Assembly (NCBI RefSeq): GCF_049445855.1
Contig: NZ_JBMSDV010000001.1
Span: forward strand, 1,426,001-1,490,000
Source of the DNA: JAGOCV01 sp049445855
GTDB lineage: Bacteria; Pseudomonadota; Gammaproteobacteria; Burkholderiales; Burkholderiaceae_C
DNA length: 64,000 bases
Direction: 5' to 3'
The notes under the pieces are model-generated. The model was given only the letters and a program-made list of their open reading frames with translations. It searched no databases and was not told the DNA's origin. The translations under genes were made by a program, and so were the position numbers. Positions 18,162 through 27,567 of this stretch are shown here, in pieces (position 1 is the stretch's first letter; the number at the start of each line of letters is the position of its first letter).

Positions 18162-18200
18162 TTCCACAGAAAAATGTGGAACAGAAATTGCAAATGTGGA
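18162..18200. promoter_or_regulatory. Candidate operator in the divergent phosphodiesterase/ABC control region
   Basis: The 162-bp gap between the phosphodiesterase start (18130) and the ABC binding-protein start (18293) is AT-rich compared with its surroundings. It holds a perfect inverted repeat, TTCCACA at 18162-18168 and TGTGGAA at 18175-18181, separated by 6 bp. An AATGTGGA element occurs at 18173-18180 and again at 18193-18200, 20 bp apart, about two helical turns, as expected for cooperative repressor sites. The DeoR/GlpR-type protein encoded at 22539 is the likely binder. I could not identify convincing -35/-10 pairs. Confidence 0.5.
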
Positions 18201-18292
18201 TTTCATGTGTTTGTCACATTGGGATTGCAGCATGTGGCGTGCCTGCTTTCCTGCAGCCATTTCCATCAACCCTCGTCACTTGGAGCCATGAA

Positions 18293-19594
18293 ATGACCAG
18301 TTCCGCTTCCGCACCCACTCCGCGCCGCCAATTCCTGAAACAGGGCGCCTCTGTTTCCGCCGCCGCCATGCTCGGCGGCATGCCGCTGTTCGCTTCGGGC
18401 CAGCAGCAAGTCAAGCTCGCCTTCATGTACCCGGTGGGCGTGTCGGGCGACATCAACCGTCTGGTCAGTGCCATGATCGCCGGCTTCAACGCCGCACACG
18501 GCAACATCCAGGTCGAGGCGATCTACGCCGGCAGCTACGACAACACCGAACAGAAGGTCATGACCGCACTGGGTGTCGGCGACCCGCCGGCCAGCTGGCT
18601 GCCGATCAATTCCATGCTCACCACGTTCCTGGGCATGGACGCCCTGGAAGATGTGACCGCACTGGCCAAAGCCGACGACATCTTCCAGGACTTCCTGCCC
18701 GGCTTCCTGGGCACCTGCATGTCGGACAACAAGCTTTACGGTCTGCCGTTCCAGTGCAGCACGCCGGTGCTGTACTACAACAAGGCCGCGTTCGAAAAAG
18801 CGGGCGCGAAACCGCCCACCAACTGGACCGAACTCGAAGCGGCGGCCAAGGCATTGACGGTGCGCCAGGGCGACACCGTCTCGCAATGGGGGCTGACCAT
18901 CGGCGGCGGCTGGCATGACTGGATCTTCGAGAGCTTCGTGCGCCAGAACGGCCTGGTCTTCTGGAACAAGGAAAAGGTGATGTTCGACGCGCCGGAAAGC
19001 CTCAACGCCCTGGAGTTCTGGGTGCGCATGGCGCAGGCCAAGTACATGCCGGCAGCATCGACGTGGGAGAGTTCCGCCAACGACTTCATGGCCGGCCGCA
19101 CGGCGATGCTCTATCACTCCACCGGTTCGATGACCAACATCCTCAAGTCCTCGTCCTTCCCGGTGGGCGTGGTGCCGATGCCCAAGGGCAAGCAACTGGG
19201 TTCCACCATGGGTGGCGGCCCGATCCTCATCGCCAAGAAGCAACCCGACGCGCACAAGCGCGCCGCGTGGACCTTCGCCCGCTGGATGACCAATACCGCC
19301 AACCAGGCGCAATGGTGCGTGGACACCGGCTACCTGGCCGCACGCAAATCGTCGTGGGAAACGCCGGTGCTCAAGGCGCACGTGGCCAAGGTGCCCGAGT
19401 CGCGTGCCGCATTCGTCACGGCGGAGGTGGCAGGCGCCTTCCTGCAGGTACCCGGCTATCACAAGGTCCGCTCGTTCCTGCAAAGCGCCATCGATCGTTC
19501 GCTGAGCGGCGAGATCAAGCCCGACGCCGCGTTGAAGGACGCCACCGCCAAGGCCAACCTCGAAATCCAGCGACTCTCCCGTCGCCGCACCTGA
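18293..19594 (+). CDS. ABC transporter periplasmic binding protein, UgpB-like (Tat-exported)
   Basis: This is a family 1 extracellular binding protein of 433 residues, of the group that binds sn-glycerol 3-phosphate, its diesters, or sugars. The start at 18293 was chosen because the protein then opens with a twin-arginine signal, PRRQFLKQGA, followed by a hydrophobic stretch. An upstream reading frame to 18176 would delay this signal by 39 residues. The mature part has the usual segments, such as YAGSYDNTEQKVM, LPFQCSTPVLYYNK and the later MGGGPILIA. The gene heads a binding protein-permease-permease-ATPase-regulator unit divergent from the eut operon. Confidence 0.91.
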   Translation: MTSSASAPTPRRQFLKQGASVSAAAMLGGMPLFASGQQQVKLAFMYPVGVSGDINRLVSAMIAGFNAAHGNIQVEAIYAGSYDNTEQKVMTALGVGDPPASWLPINSMLTTFLGMDALEDVTALAKADDIFQDFLPGFLGTCMSDNKLYGLPFQCSTPVLYYNKAAFEKAGAKPPTNWTELEAAAKALTVRQGDTVSQWGLTIGGGWHDWIFESFVRQNGLVFWNKEKVMFDAPESLNALEFWVRMAQAKYMPAASTWESSANDFMAGRTAMLYHSTGSMTNILKSSSFPVGVVPMPKGKQLGSTMGGGPILIAKKQPDAHKRAAWTFARWMTNTANQAQWCVDTGYLAARKSSWETPVLKAHVAKVPESRAAFVTAEVAGAFLQVPGYHKVRSFLQSAIDRSLSGEIKPDAALKDATAKANLEIQRLSRRRT

Positions 19595-19601
19595 CAACAC
19601 G

Positions 19602-20537
19602 ATGACCACGACGCTGGCTCCAACCGGGGCCGCCATCTCCACGATGGCGGTGCGCAGCCAGCGGCGTCGCGAATCCCTCACCGCCCTGGTGATGCTCGCG
19701 CCGTCGCTGGTGTTCCTGGCCGCATTCACCTACTGGCCGATCGTCCGTTCGATGGCGTACGGCTTCTTCGATGTGCAACTCGGCTCGACAGACATCTTCT
19801 TCATCGGCTGGGACAACTACCGGCGCCTGTGGCTCGACGAACTGTTCTGGAAATCGCTGCGCAACACCGTGGTCTACATGGTGGTCACCGTACCGGCCTC
19901 CATAGGGCTCGCCCTGCTCCTGGCCGTGGCACTGGATCGCAAGTTGCGCGGAACGGCCCTGTACCGTTCGACCTTCTTCTATCCGGTGATGGTGCCTTCG
20001 GTCGCCGCCGGCATGGTGTGGGTATTCCTGTACGCGCCGGGCTACGGGCCCATCAACGGGCTGATGGAATGGCTCGGCCTGCCCAAGCTGGAATGGCTGT
20101 ACGACGCGAGGTGGGCGCTCCCGGCCATCATCTTCATGAGCATCTGGAAGTACGCCGGGTATTTCATGCTCATCCTGCTGGCCGCGTTGCAACTGGTGCC
20201 GCGTGACCTCTACGAAGCCGCCCGCCTCGACGGTGTGTCCGGATTCCGGCAGCTCGTGCACATCACCGTGCCCCTCATCTCGCCGACGCTTTACTTCGTC
20301 GTCGTGATCGGCGTGCTGCACTCCTACCAGATCTTCGACTATGTGTTCGTGATGACGCAGGGCGGCCCGGCCGATGCCACCAACGTGCTCACGTTCTACA
20401 TCTACCAGAACGCCTTCCAGTTCCAGGACATCGGCACCGCCTCGGCGATCGCCACCATCCTGCTGCTGGTCGTCGGCGCACTGATCGGCATCGTGGCGCT
20501 GACGCTGGGCCGTCGCGTGCATTACCTGGGACGATGA
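19602..20537 (+). CDS. ABC transporter permease, UgpA-like
   Basis: This is an inner-membrane permease of the carbohydrate/glycerol-phosphate (MalF/UgpA) type, with 311 residues and about six membrane helices. The EAA coupling loop is visible as YEAARLDGVSGFRQLVHITV (near residues 205-224). Near the C terminus comes the conserved QGGPADATNVLTFYIYQNAF region (near residues 248-267). It starts 7 bp after the binding-protein gene, and its stop overlaps the start of the second permease by 4 bp. It forms the channel with the UgpE-like partner. Confidence 0.93.
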   Translation: MTTTLAPTGAAISTMAVRSQRRRESLTALVMLAPSLVFLAAFTYWPIVRSMAYGFFDVQLGSTDIFFIGWDNYRRLWLDELFWKSLRNTVVYMVVTVPASIGLALLLAVALDRKLRGTALYRSTFFYPVMVPSVAAGMVWVFLYAPGYGPINGLMEWLGLPKLEWLYDARWALPAIIFMSIWKYAGYFMLILLAALQLVPRDLYEAARLDGVSGFRQLVHITVPLISPTLYFVVVIGVLHSYQIFDYVFVMTQGGPADATNVLTFYIYQNAFQFQDIGTASAIATILLLVVGALIGIVALTLGRRVHYLGR

Positions 20538-21370
20538 ACATGCTGATGAAAAAGCTTTTCGGGCGTTCGCGCTGGATGCAGTGGTTGCTGCTGCCCACAG
20601 TCGTGCTGTGGCTCTGCCCGCTGGCCTGGATGCTGCTGACCTCGTTCAAGACGCGCGCCGAGATCTTCGATCCGGCCGCCGGGCTGCTGCCGCAGGCCCT
20701 GCAATGGAGCAACTATCCCGCGGCTATGGCGGTGGCGCCGTTCGGCACCTATCTGCTGAACTCGCTGCTTGTCACGGGCGGCATCCTGCTCGCGCAGATG
20801 ACCACCATCACGCTCGCGGCGTATGCGTTTGCACGCCTGCGGTTCCCCGGGCGCGACTTTCTGTTCGGACTGTTCCTGCTGCAGATCATGTTCCCGATCT
20901 ACGCGACCTTCCTGACCAACTTCATCACGGTGCGCGAGATGGGCCTGCTCAACAGCCTGTGGGCGTTGATGGTGCCCTTCATCGCGAGCGGCTACGGCAC
21001 GTTCATGCTGCGCCAGGCCTTCCGCCAGGTGCCGAACGACCTCGCCGACGCGGCGCGCCTGGACGGCTGCGGGCACTGGGCCACGCTGTGGCACGTGTAC
21101 CTGCCGCTGGTCAAGCCCACGCTGATCGCCTTCGGGATGATCTCCGTGGTCACGCACTGGAATGACTACATGTGGCCGCTGCTCGTCACCAACAGCGAAG
21201 GTGTGCGCACGCTGCCGATTGGTCTCGGACTGCTTGCCAAGGCCGACAGCGGCGCCGACTGGCCGCGGCTCATGGCCGCCACCATGGTGGTGATCTCGCC
21301 ACTGCTCCTGTTCTTCGTGATCTTCCAGCGCCGCTTCGTCGACAGCTTCATGCACGCCGGCCTGAAATAA
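20534..21370 (+). CDS. ABC transporter permease, UgpE-like
   Basis: This is the second membrane subunit of the importer (278 residues, about six helices; MalG/UgpE family). The coupling loop appears as LADAARLDGCGHWATLWHVY (near residues 172-191). The conserved HWNDYMWPL segment and the C-terminal QRRFVDSFMHAGLK are typical of the family. The start at 20534 overlaps the stop of the first permease gene (ATGA). The short gap to the ATPase gene, 27 bp, keeps the operon together. Confidence 0.93.
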   Translation: MNMLMKKLFGRSRWMQWLLLPTVVLWLCPLAWMLLTSFKTRAEIFDPAAGLLPQALQWSNYPAAMAVAPFGTYLLNSLLVTGGILLAQMTTITLAAYAFARLRFPGRDFLFGLFLLQIMFPIYATFLTNFITVREMGLLNSLWALMVPFIASGYGTFMLRQAFRQVPNDLADAARLDGCGHWATLWHVYLPLVKPTLIAFGMISVVTHWNDYMWPLLVTNSEGVRTLPIGLGLLAKADSGADWPRLMAATMVVISPLLLFFVIFQRRFVDSFMHAGLK

Positions 21371-21397
21371 CCCTCTCATCCACACCGCACACACATC

Positions 21398-22477
<1,080 letters not shown>

Positions 22478-22538
22478 GGCCAGGCAGGGCCGTTGCAGGG
22501 AGAATATGGACCGGAGAGAGCCCCGAGGAGACAGCTTC

Positions 22539-23354
22539 ATGAGCCTTACACCGGTGCTGAGCGCACGGCAGGAACGCATCGTCGAGATCCTGCGCACCAC
22601 ACCGTCCATCACGATCATCGAACTTGCGCAGCGGCTCGCCGTTTCCGGTGAAACCGTCCGTCGCGACTTGCAGGTGCTCGCGGACGATGGCATCGTCCAG
22701 AAATTCCATGGCGGCGTCAGCCTGCATCGCGACGTGCAGGAATCGCCCTTCCAGCTACGCCTGCGCAGCAACGTGGCGGCCAAACGCCGGCTCGCGCAGC
22801 AGGTCCTCGGCCTTCTGCCAGATGGCGCGAGCCTGGTGCTGGACAACAGCAGCACCGCCTGCTTCGTTGCCGAGGCGCTGGCCGAGCGCCGCGGCCTCAC
22901 CATCGCCACCCCCTCCCTGGAAGTGGCGCGCGCGCTCGCCCAGAGCGGCGACCGTCACACCGTGCTCCTCCCCGGTGGCACATTGCGCAGCAGCGACATG
23001 ACACTGGCGGGCGCCAACGCCCTGCGCTTTGCCACGCAGCTGCACCCCGACTTCTTCGTGCTTTCCGTTGCGGCCCTGAGCGCCAAGGGCGGTTGTCTCG
23101 ACTTCGACCCCTTCGAAGTCGAATTCAAGCAGACCGTCATCCCCCAGGCTGCTACGGTGATCGTCGTCGCCGACTCCAGCAAATTCGGCACCCCCGGCCT
23201 CATCACCAGCCTGACGTGGGACCAGGTGCAGGTGCTGGTGGTCGACCAGGCGTTGCCGCCGGACCTGGTGCAGGCCACCCGGGGTCTGAAAGTGATCCAG
23301 TCCGCCCCCGGCGTAGAAGCCGTCACTGCTGCGTCGCCTCACGCACTCTCCTGA
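22539..23354 (+). CDS. DeoR/GlpR family transcriptional regulator
   Basis: The N-terminal DeoR helix-turn-helix is clear (ARQERIVEILRTTPSITIIE, then VSGETVRRDLQVLADDG, residues about 9-61). A sugar-phosphate-binding isomerase-like domain follows. The ATG at 22539 is preceded by GAGGAG at 22525-22530. A start at 22506 is less well placed. The protein has 271 residues. Members are usually inactivated by phosphorylated metabolites; GlpR responds to glycerol 3-phosphate. It lies at the end of the importer operon and plausibly controls the divergent region at 18131-18292. Glycerol 3-phosphate released by the GpdQ-like enzyme would be a sensible inducer. Confidence 0.91.
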   Translation: MSLTPVLSARQERIVEILRTTPSITIIELAQRLAVSGETVRRDLQVLADDGIVQKFHGGVSLHRDVQESPFQLRLRSNVAAKRRLAQQVLGLLPDGASLVLDNSSTACFVAEALAERRGLTIATPSLEVARALAQSGDRHTVLLPGGTLRSSDMTLAGANALRFATQLHPDFFVLSVAALSAKGGCLDFDPFEVEFKQTVIPQAATVIVVADSSKFGTPGLITSLTWDQVQVLVVDQALPPDLVQATRGLKVIQSAPGVEAVTAASPHALS

Positions 23355-23454
23355 ACGTCGCTCCAACAATTTGTGGAACATCCGCATCGCCTCCGATACG
23401 ATGCCGGCTTGGGGTAGGGACAACAGATCCGGTCACGGCAACTGAGGGGAAGCC

Positions 23455-24774
23455 ATGGAACAGCAGGAAAGACAACAGATCCAGGCCATCGTGCACAAGA
23501 TGCTCGCGGCCATGGTCCAGATGAAGGGGTCGGACCTGTTCCTCACGGCCGGCTTCCCGCCCGCGATCAAGCTCAACGGCAAGCTCACCAAGCTCAACGA
23601 GACCGTGCTGAACGCGGACCAGACGGCCAAGATGGCGCGCGCCATCGCCTCCGAAAAGCAGTGGCAGGGCTACCTGGACACCAAGGGCCAGAACTTCGCG
23701 ATTTCGCTGGAAGGTGTGGGGCGATTCCGCATCAACATCTTCTCGCAGCAACAGCGATGCGGCATGGTGATCCGCGTCATCACCACCGAGATTCCCGACT
23801 TCGACAAGATGAACCTGCCGCCGATCCTCAAGTCGATCGTGCTGGAAAAGCGCGGACTGATCCTGCTGGTCGGTGGCACGGGGTCCGGCAAGTCGACCAC
23901 GCTGGCAGCGATGCTGGGCGTGCGCAACCGCGAAACCAACGGCCACATCATCACGATCGAAGACCCGGTGGAGTATGTGCACCCGCACGGCAACTGCATC
24001 GTGACGCACCGCGAAGTGGGCATCGACACCGTGGGCTGGTTCGACGCGCTGAAAGACACGCTGCGCCAGGCGCCCGATGTGATCCTGATCGGCGAAATCC
24101 GCGATCACGAAACGATGGAGTACGCGCTCAACTTCGCCGAGACGGGCCACTTGTGCATGGCCACGCTGCACGCGAACAGCGCCAACCAGGCCATCGACCG
24201 CATCGTCAACTTCTTCCCGATCGAGAAGCACGAGCAGGTGCGCAACGACATCGCGCTCAACATGCGCGCGATCATTTCGCAGCGGCTGGTGCGCAATATG
24301 TCGGGCGGGCGCGCGGCGGCGGTGGAGATCCTGCTGAGCACCTCGACATCGCGCGATGCCATCGCCAAGGGCGAAATCGGCCAGCTCAAGGACATCATGA
24401 AGAAGTCGGTCGAGCTGGGCATGAAGACCTTCGACCAGTGCCTGTACGAACTCTACGACGCGGGCGACATTTCGCTGCAGGAAGCGCAGGTCAACTCGGA
24501 CGCCAAGAGCGAGCTGATGCTGCGCCTGAAGCTCAACAGCAAACGCTTCATCCGCGAAGAACTGCCCGGCGGCGATGCCGCAACCAGCGGGCTGTCGCTG
24601 CAGATCGACAAGGAACCCGAGGAAGAGGAATCGACCGGGCCGCTGGTCGTCAACATCAAGCGACCGGAGCCTGCGTCCGCCCCAGCGCCTGTTCCAGCGC
24701 CTGCCCCCGCAGTCAAACCGCCGCCGATGGAACTGTCGCTGGAAGAAATGCCGGCCCCGCCGCCCAAGGCCTGA
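23455..24774 (+). CDS. pilU: Type IV pilus retraction ATPase PilU-like
   Basis: This is a hexameric AAA-type motor of the PilT/PilU family that assists pilus retraction at the inner-membrane base of type IVa pili. Walker A GGTGSGKST is at 140-148. The Asp box segment IITIEDPVEYVHPH and the Walker B region LRQAPDVILIGEIRD follow, with the His box ETGHLCMATLHANSANQ. The HPHGNCIVTHREVG form is typical of PilU rather than PilT. At 439 residues it is about 60 longer than usual, through an acidic then proline/alanine-rich tail. A good GAGGGGAA site precedes the ATG. No pilT is adjacent. Confidence 0.92.
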   Translation: MEQQERQQIQAIVHKMLAAMVQMKGSDLFLTAGFPPAIKLNGKLTKLNETVLNADQTAKMARAIASEKQWQGYLDTKGQNFAISLEGVGRFRINIFSQQQRCGMVIRVITTEIPDFDKMNLPPILKSIVLEKRGLILLVGGTGSGKSTTLAAMLGVRNRETNGHIITIEDPVEYVHPHGNCIVTHREVGIDTVGWFDALKDTLRQAPDVILIGEIRDHETMEYALNFAETGHLCMATLHANSANQAIDRIVNFFPIEKHEQVRNDIALNMRAIISQRLVRNMSGGRAAAVEILLSTSTSRDAIAKGEIGQLKDIMKKSVELGMKTFDQCLYELYDAGDISLQEAQVNSDAKSELMLRLKLNSKRFIREELPGGDAATSGLSLQIDKEPEEEESTGPLVVNIKRPEPASAPAPVPAPAPAVKPPPMELSLEEMPAPPPKA

Positions 24775-24787
24775 ACGCGGAGCACGC

Positions 24788-25294
24788 ATGAACGAGTTCG
24801 ACGCCATCGACGACTATTTCGCGACCCACGCCAGGCAACTGACCGAAGACCCGTCCGCCCGGTTCGACGCCTTGCGCAACTGCTCCTTCTTCCAGCCCGT
24901 CGCCGACGAGTGGCTGCGGCACATCTCCGACATGGCGCAGATCAGGACCTTCCACTCCGACGTCCGCATCACCTCGCAGGACGACGACATGAAGGCGTTC
25001 TATGTGATCCTGTACGGCGCGGCCGAAGCGTTCCGCAACGGCAAACTCGTCGGCACCATCGAAACCGGCGACTGCTTCGGCGAAGGCATCTTCTTCACCG
25101 ACGGCACCGTCGCCACGTCCGCCACCGTCATCGCCGACGACAAGATCATCGTCGCCGAGTTCAGCAAGACCGTGATCGAAGCCCTGCGGTCCGACACCGA
25201 TGCCATGGTCAGCATGGACAAGGCTTTGCTGCTGGCGCTGTTCAAGAAGTTGAAGGGCGCGAATCAGAAGATTGAAAGGCTGATGCTGGTCTAG
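24788..25294 (+). CDS. Cyclic nucleotide-binding domain protein
   Basis: This is a stand-alone cNMP-binding domain of 168 residues without a recognisable DNA-binding domain. The beta-roll and phosphate-binding cassette are visible as VILYGAAEAFRNGKLVG, then the segment GDCFGEGIFFTDG and TSATVIADD. The arginine that normally contacts the cyclic phosphate is not obvious, so ligand binding is uncertain. The start at 24788 lies 13 bp after the pilU stop, and the pair is probably cotranscribed. It could tune PilU or twitching motility in response to a nucleotide signal. Confidence 0.87.
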   Translation: MNEFDAIDDYFATHARQLTEDPSARFDALRNCSFFQPVADEWLRHISDMAQIRTFHSDVRITSQDDDMKAFYVILYGAAEAFRNGKLVGTIETGDCFGEGIFFTDGTVATSATVIADDKIIVAEFSKTVIEALRSDTDAMVSMDKALLLALFKKLKGANQKIERLMLV

Positions 25295-25320
25295 ACGTGA
25301 GTTGTCGTTGATGCGGCGAA

Positions 25321-26112
25321 TCAGAGCTTCGGCCCCGCCCCCTTGCCCAGACGTGACTTGACGGCTGCCTCCCGCATGCCCTCTACCCACTGCTGCGCCT
25401 TGGCCTGTGTCGATGCCCACGCGCCGTAGTCCGTGATGCGCACCGTGAGGCTGCGGACAGGCTCACCCACCAGCGTGGCACTTGCAGCAACACCACACTG
25501 AGAAAGGTCCGCAGGCGCATTGCCCTTGGCCTGCTGGCGCTTCAGCAGACCTACGATGTCGCTGGCCTCGCCTTGACCAATGGACGTGGTCTTCGGTGTT
25601 GTACGCCAACACATGGGTTTGCCAGGTTCGCCCCAGACCATGTTCAGGTCGGCATAGTTCTTTCCGGTCGCCACGGGCGTGCCGTATTTCTGCCCGAGCT
25701 GCGAGCTCAGCTGAGCCTGTGTGGGAGGCGATGCAACGACCACCGACCGCGTGAAACCGACCACGCGCGATTCGCTCGGCGCGGGTGCGAAGTAGAGCCG
25801 GAAGTTCTCCGCTTCCTTGCCGTCATACATCACCACGATCTCGTACAGGAACGCCGGCGTGTTCAGCTGCTGCACACCATCGCTGTAGCTGTAGGTCATG
25901 GTGCGCTTCTGCACCCGTCCGCCACTGCGATGGGCCTGGATTGCGGCTATGGCCTCGACTTCCGTCATACCGGGCTTCACGCCGGCTGCGTCGAACGCTG
26001 GCTGGGCATGAACGGTCGACATCGCGGCACAGACAACAAGCGCGGCCATCAGCCCGCACATGCGGGCAGCCCGGCGGCGCGGGGCAGACAACACCAAGGC
26101 GATCGTGGACAA
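25321..26112 (-). CDS. Secreted protein of unknown function
   Basis: I do not recognise the family. A TTG at 26112 is proposed as the start because an AAAGGAG site lies 6 bp upstream of it. The protein then begins with a positively charged segment and a hydrophobic core ending VHAQ, a plausible signal peptide of about 35 residues. A frame back to 26211 has no such site. The predicted product has 263 residues. The mature part starts with AFDAAGVKPGMTEVEAIAAI, a pattern seen in small periplasmic or lipoprotein-like domains. Two cysteines could form a disulfide. It follows the LuxR-type regulator gene on the same strand. Confidence 0.7.
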   Translation of the reverse strand: MSTIALVLSAPRRRAARMCGLMAALVVCAAMSTVHAQPAFDAAGVKPGMTEVEAIAAIQAHRSGGRVQKRTMTYSYSDGVQQLNTPAFLYEIVVMYDGKEAENFRLYFAPAPSESRVVGFTRSVVVASPPTQAQLSSQLGQKYGTPVATGKNYADLNMVWGEPGKPMCWRTTPKTTSIGQGEASDIVGLLKRQQAKGNAPADLSQCGVAASATLVGEPVRSLTVRITDYGAWASTQAKAQQWVEGMREAAVKSRLGKGAGPKL

Positions 26113-26207
26113 CGGTGACTCCTTTGCAGATGGAACTGCATGCACGATAGGCCCTGCGGCCACAGGTCGCACCTCCCAGTTGGGAGGGAGGAGCGAAAAG
26201 TGCAGGA

Positions 26208-27377
26208 TCAATGCCCACGCAGAGGCGAGTCGGTCAAGCGCGTGAGCTGACCGACGAGTTCAGCCTGGCGATGCGTACCTGTCTTGCCGAAAACCAGTTT
26301 GAGCCGTGTGCGCGCAGTGCCGTACGTCAAGCCAAGCTGCTCTGCGGATTCGCGCAGCGTCAGGCCATCCATCAGGCAGCTGGCAAGACGCACTTCCGCC
26401 AGTGTCAGGCCATATCGACGCTGCAGCACCTGCGTGCGCGATGGTTGTACACCGGAGGTGTCATCCAGTACCAGCATCACGCACTGGCGGAACGAATCAG
26501 CGGAAGCGAGCGGGAGCCGCAGGCCCACCGCATGCACGCGCATCGGAGGCTGGCGCCCGTCACTGCGCTGGAGATCAAGCGACTCCCTTGACTGCCCGTC
26601 AAAGCCTTCGCGCGCATGACCGCGCAACAGCGCAGCAAAGGCCGCCCGGTCGTGATCGAGTGCCGCCTCGACCCGACAGTCGCGATACGTGAGGCCATCG
26701 TGTCTTGCCAGAACCTCCATCGCCGCACGGTTGCCATGCACCAGACGTCCGTCCGCATCCACAATGAGCATGCCGCCGCGCAACCGGTCAAGCGATTCCG
26801 CAAGCAGATCGCGCCGCAGACTCGTTTCACCAAACCGCTCGCGCAAACGCAATGCGCGAGCGAAATGGCCAGTCAACCCCTCGAACTGCCGCACTTCGCC
26901 TGAACTGAAGCTCGGCAGGTCCCGAGCACGTAGCAACGTGACATTGGCAATGCCACGCCGGTCGGTCGTGAGCGTATTGCCCAAGCTGTGGCGCAAGCCC
27001 TGCGGATACAGCCACTCGTTGTAGTAAGCAGAACGGTAGAGAACGCCAGGGTCGCGCGTGTAGTCGTCCAGTCGCTCGTTGGTGCGCACTACACCCGGTC
27101 GATGCAGCGCCAGCGAATGTGCGGTCCACGGGTTGTCCGGTGCGAAATAAAGCTCGTCGAACCGATCCATCCAACCCGGGTCGATCCCGGATAAATGGCC
27201 GCGCGTGAGGCGCCGCGTGTCAAAATCCAGAACATAGAAAGTCTCCGCCTCGCTGCGAAAGCACGTCCTGAGATGTGACATGACTACGGGCCACTGCTGC
27301 GGATCCAGCGCCGCATCGTAAATGGCATCCGTGAGAGCGTCGGCCACGCGGGCCCGGGAAATAGCATTTCGGGTCAT
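26208..27377 (-). CDS. LuxR-type helix-turn-helix transcriptional regulator
   Basis: The C terminus carries a LuxR-family HTH (YGLTLAEVRLASCLMDGL, then LRESAEQLGLTYGTARTRLK, residues about 325-365). The N-terminal 300 residues are of the PAS/GAF-like sensor kind found in many Burkholderiales and rhizobial regulators. This part includes GGMLIVDADGRLVHGNRAAM, a PAS-like motif. The ATG at 27377 gives 389 residues; a GTG at 27383 is also possible. No acyl-homoserine-lactone domain is apparent. The target is unknown; the secreted protein gene just downstream (25321-26112) is the nearest candidate. Confidence 0.87.
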   Translation of the reverse strand: MTRNAISRARVADALTDAIYDAALDPQQWPVVMSHLRTCFRSEAETFYVLDFDTRRLTRGHLSGIDPGWMDRFDELYFAPDNPWTAHSLALHRPGVVRTNERLDDYTRDPGVLYRSAYYNEWLYPQGLRHSLGNTLTTDRRGIANVTLLRARDLPSFSSGEVRQFEGLTGHFARALRLRERFGETSLRRDLLAESLDRLRGGMLIVDADGRLVHGNRAAMEVLARHDGLTYRDCRVEAALDHDRAAFAALLRGHAREGFDGQSRESLDLQRSDGRQPPMRVHAVGLRLPLASADSFRQCVMLVLDDTSGVQPSRTQVLQRRYGLTLAEVRLASCLMDGLTLRESAEQLGLTYGTARTRLKLVFGKTGTHRQAELVGQLTRLTDSPLRGH

Positions 27378-27445
27378 TGCCACACCACCGTATCAGACGA
27401 TCGTACGGAGTCGCATATAAGCCGTAAAGTTCAGGCCGGGAAATC

Positions 27446-27521
27446 TGGTGCGGCTGGCGGGGATCGAACCCACGACCCTTGGCTTCGGAGGCCAATACTC
27501 TATCCACTGAGCTACAGCCGC
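27446..27521 (-). tRNA. tRNA-Arg (anticodon CCG)
   Basis: The minus strand folds as a 76-nt tRNA with the CCA tail encoded (27446-27448). The 7-bp acceptor stem pairs GCGGCTG (27521-27515) with CAGCCGC. The D arm contains AGCTCAGTGGATAGAGT. The anticodon stem is TTGGC/GCCAA with loop CTCCGAA, giving anticodon CCG, which reads CGG. The T arm contains GGTTCGATCC. The gene sits alone between the LuxR-type regulator and the TetR-type repressor. No attachment-site duplication is seen next to it. Confidence 0.97.
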
Positions 27522-27567
27522 GTGGCCCGGCAGGTGTGGCGCCTGGGGGCAAGTCCGGCATTATCCC

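Noticed and set aside
23371..23400. A TTGTGG element upstream of pilU, similar to the repeats at 18162-18200
   Set aside because: It is a single half-site with no partner and no convincing -10 box.
27446..27567. The tRNA-Arg gene as an integration site for a mobile element
   Set aside because: I saw no integrase gene and no repeat of the tRNA 3' end nearby; flanking genes are ordinary.
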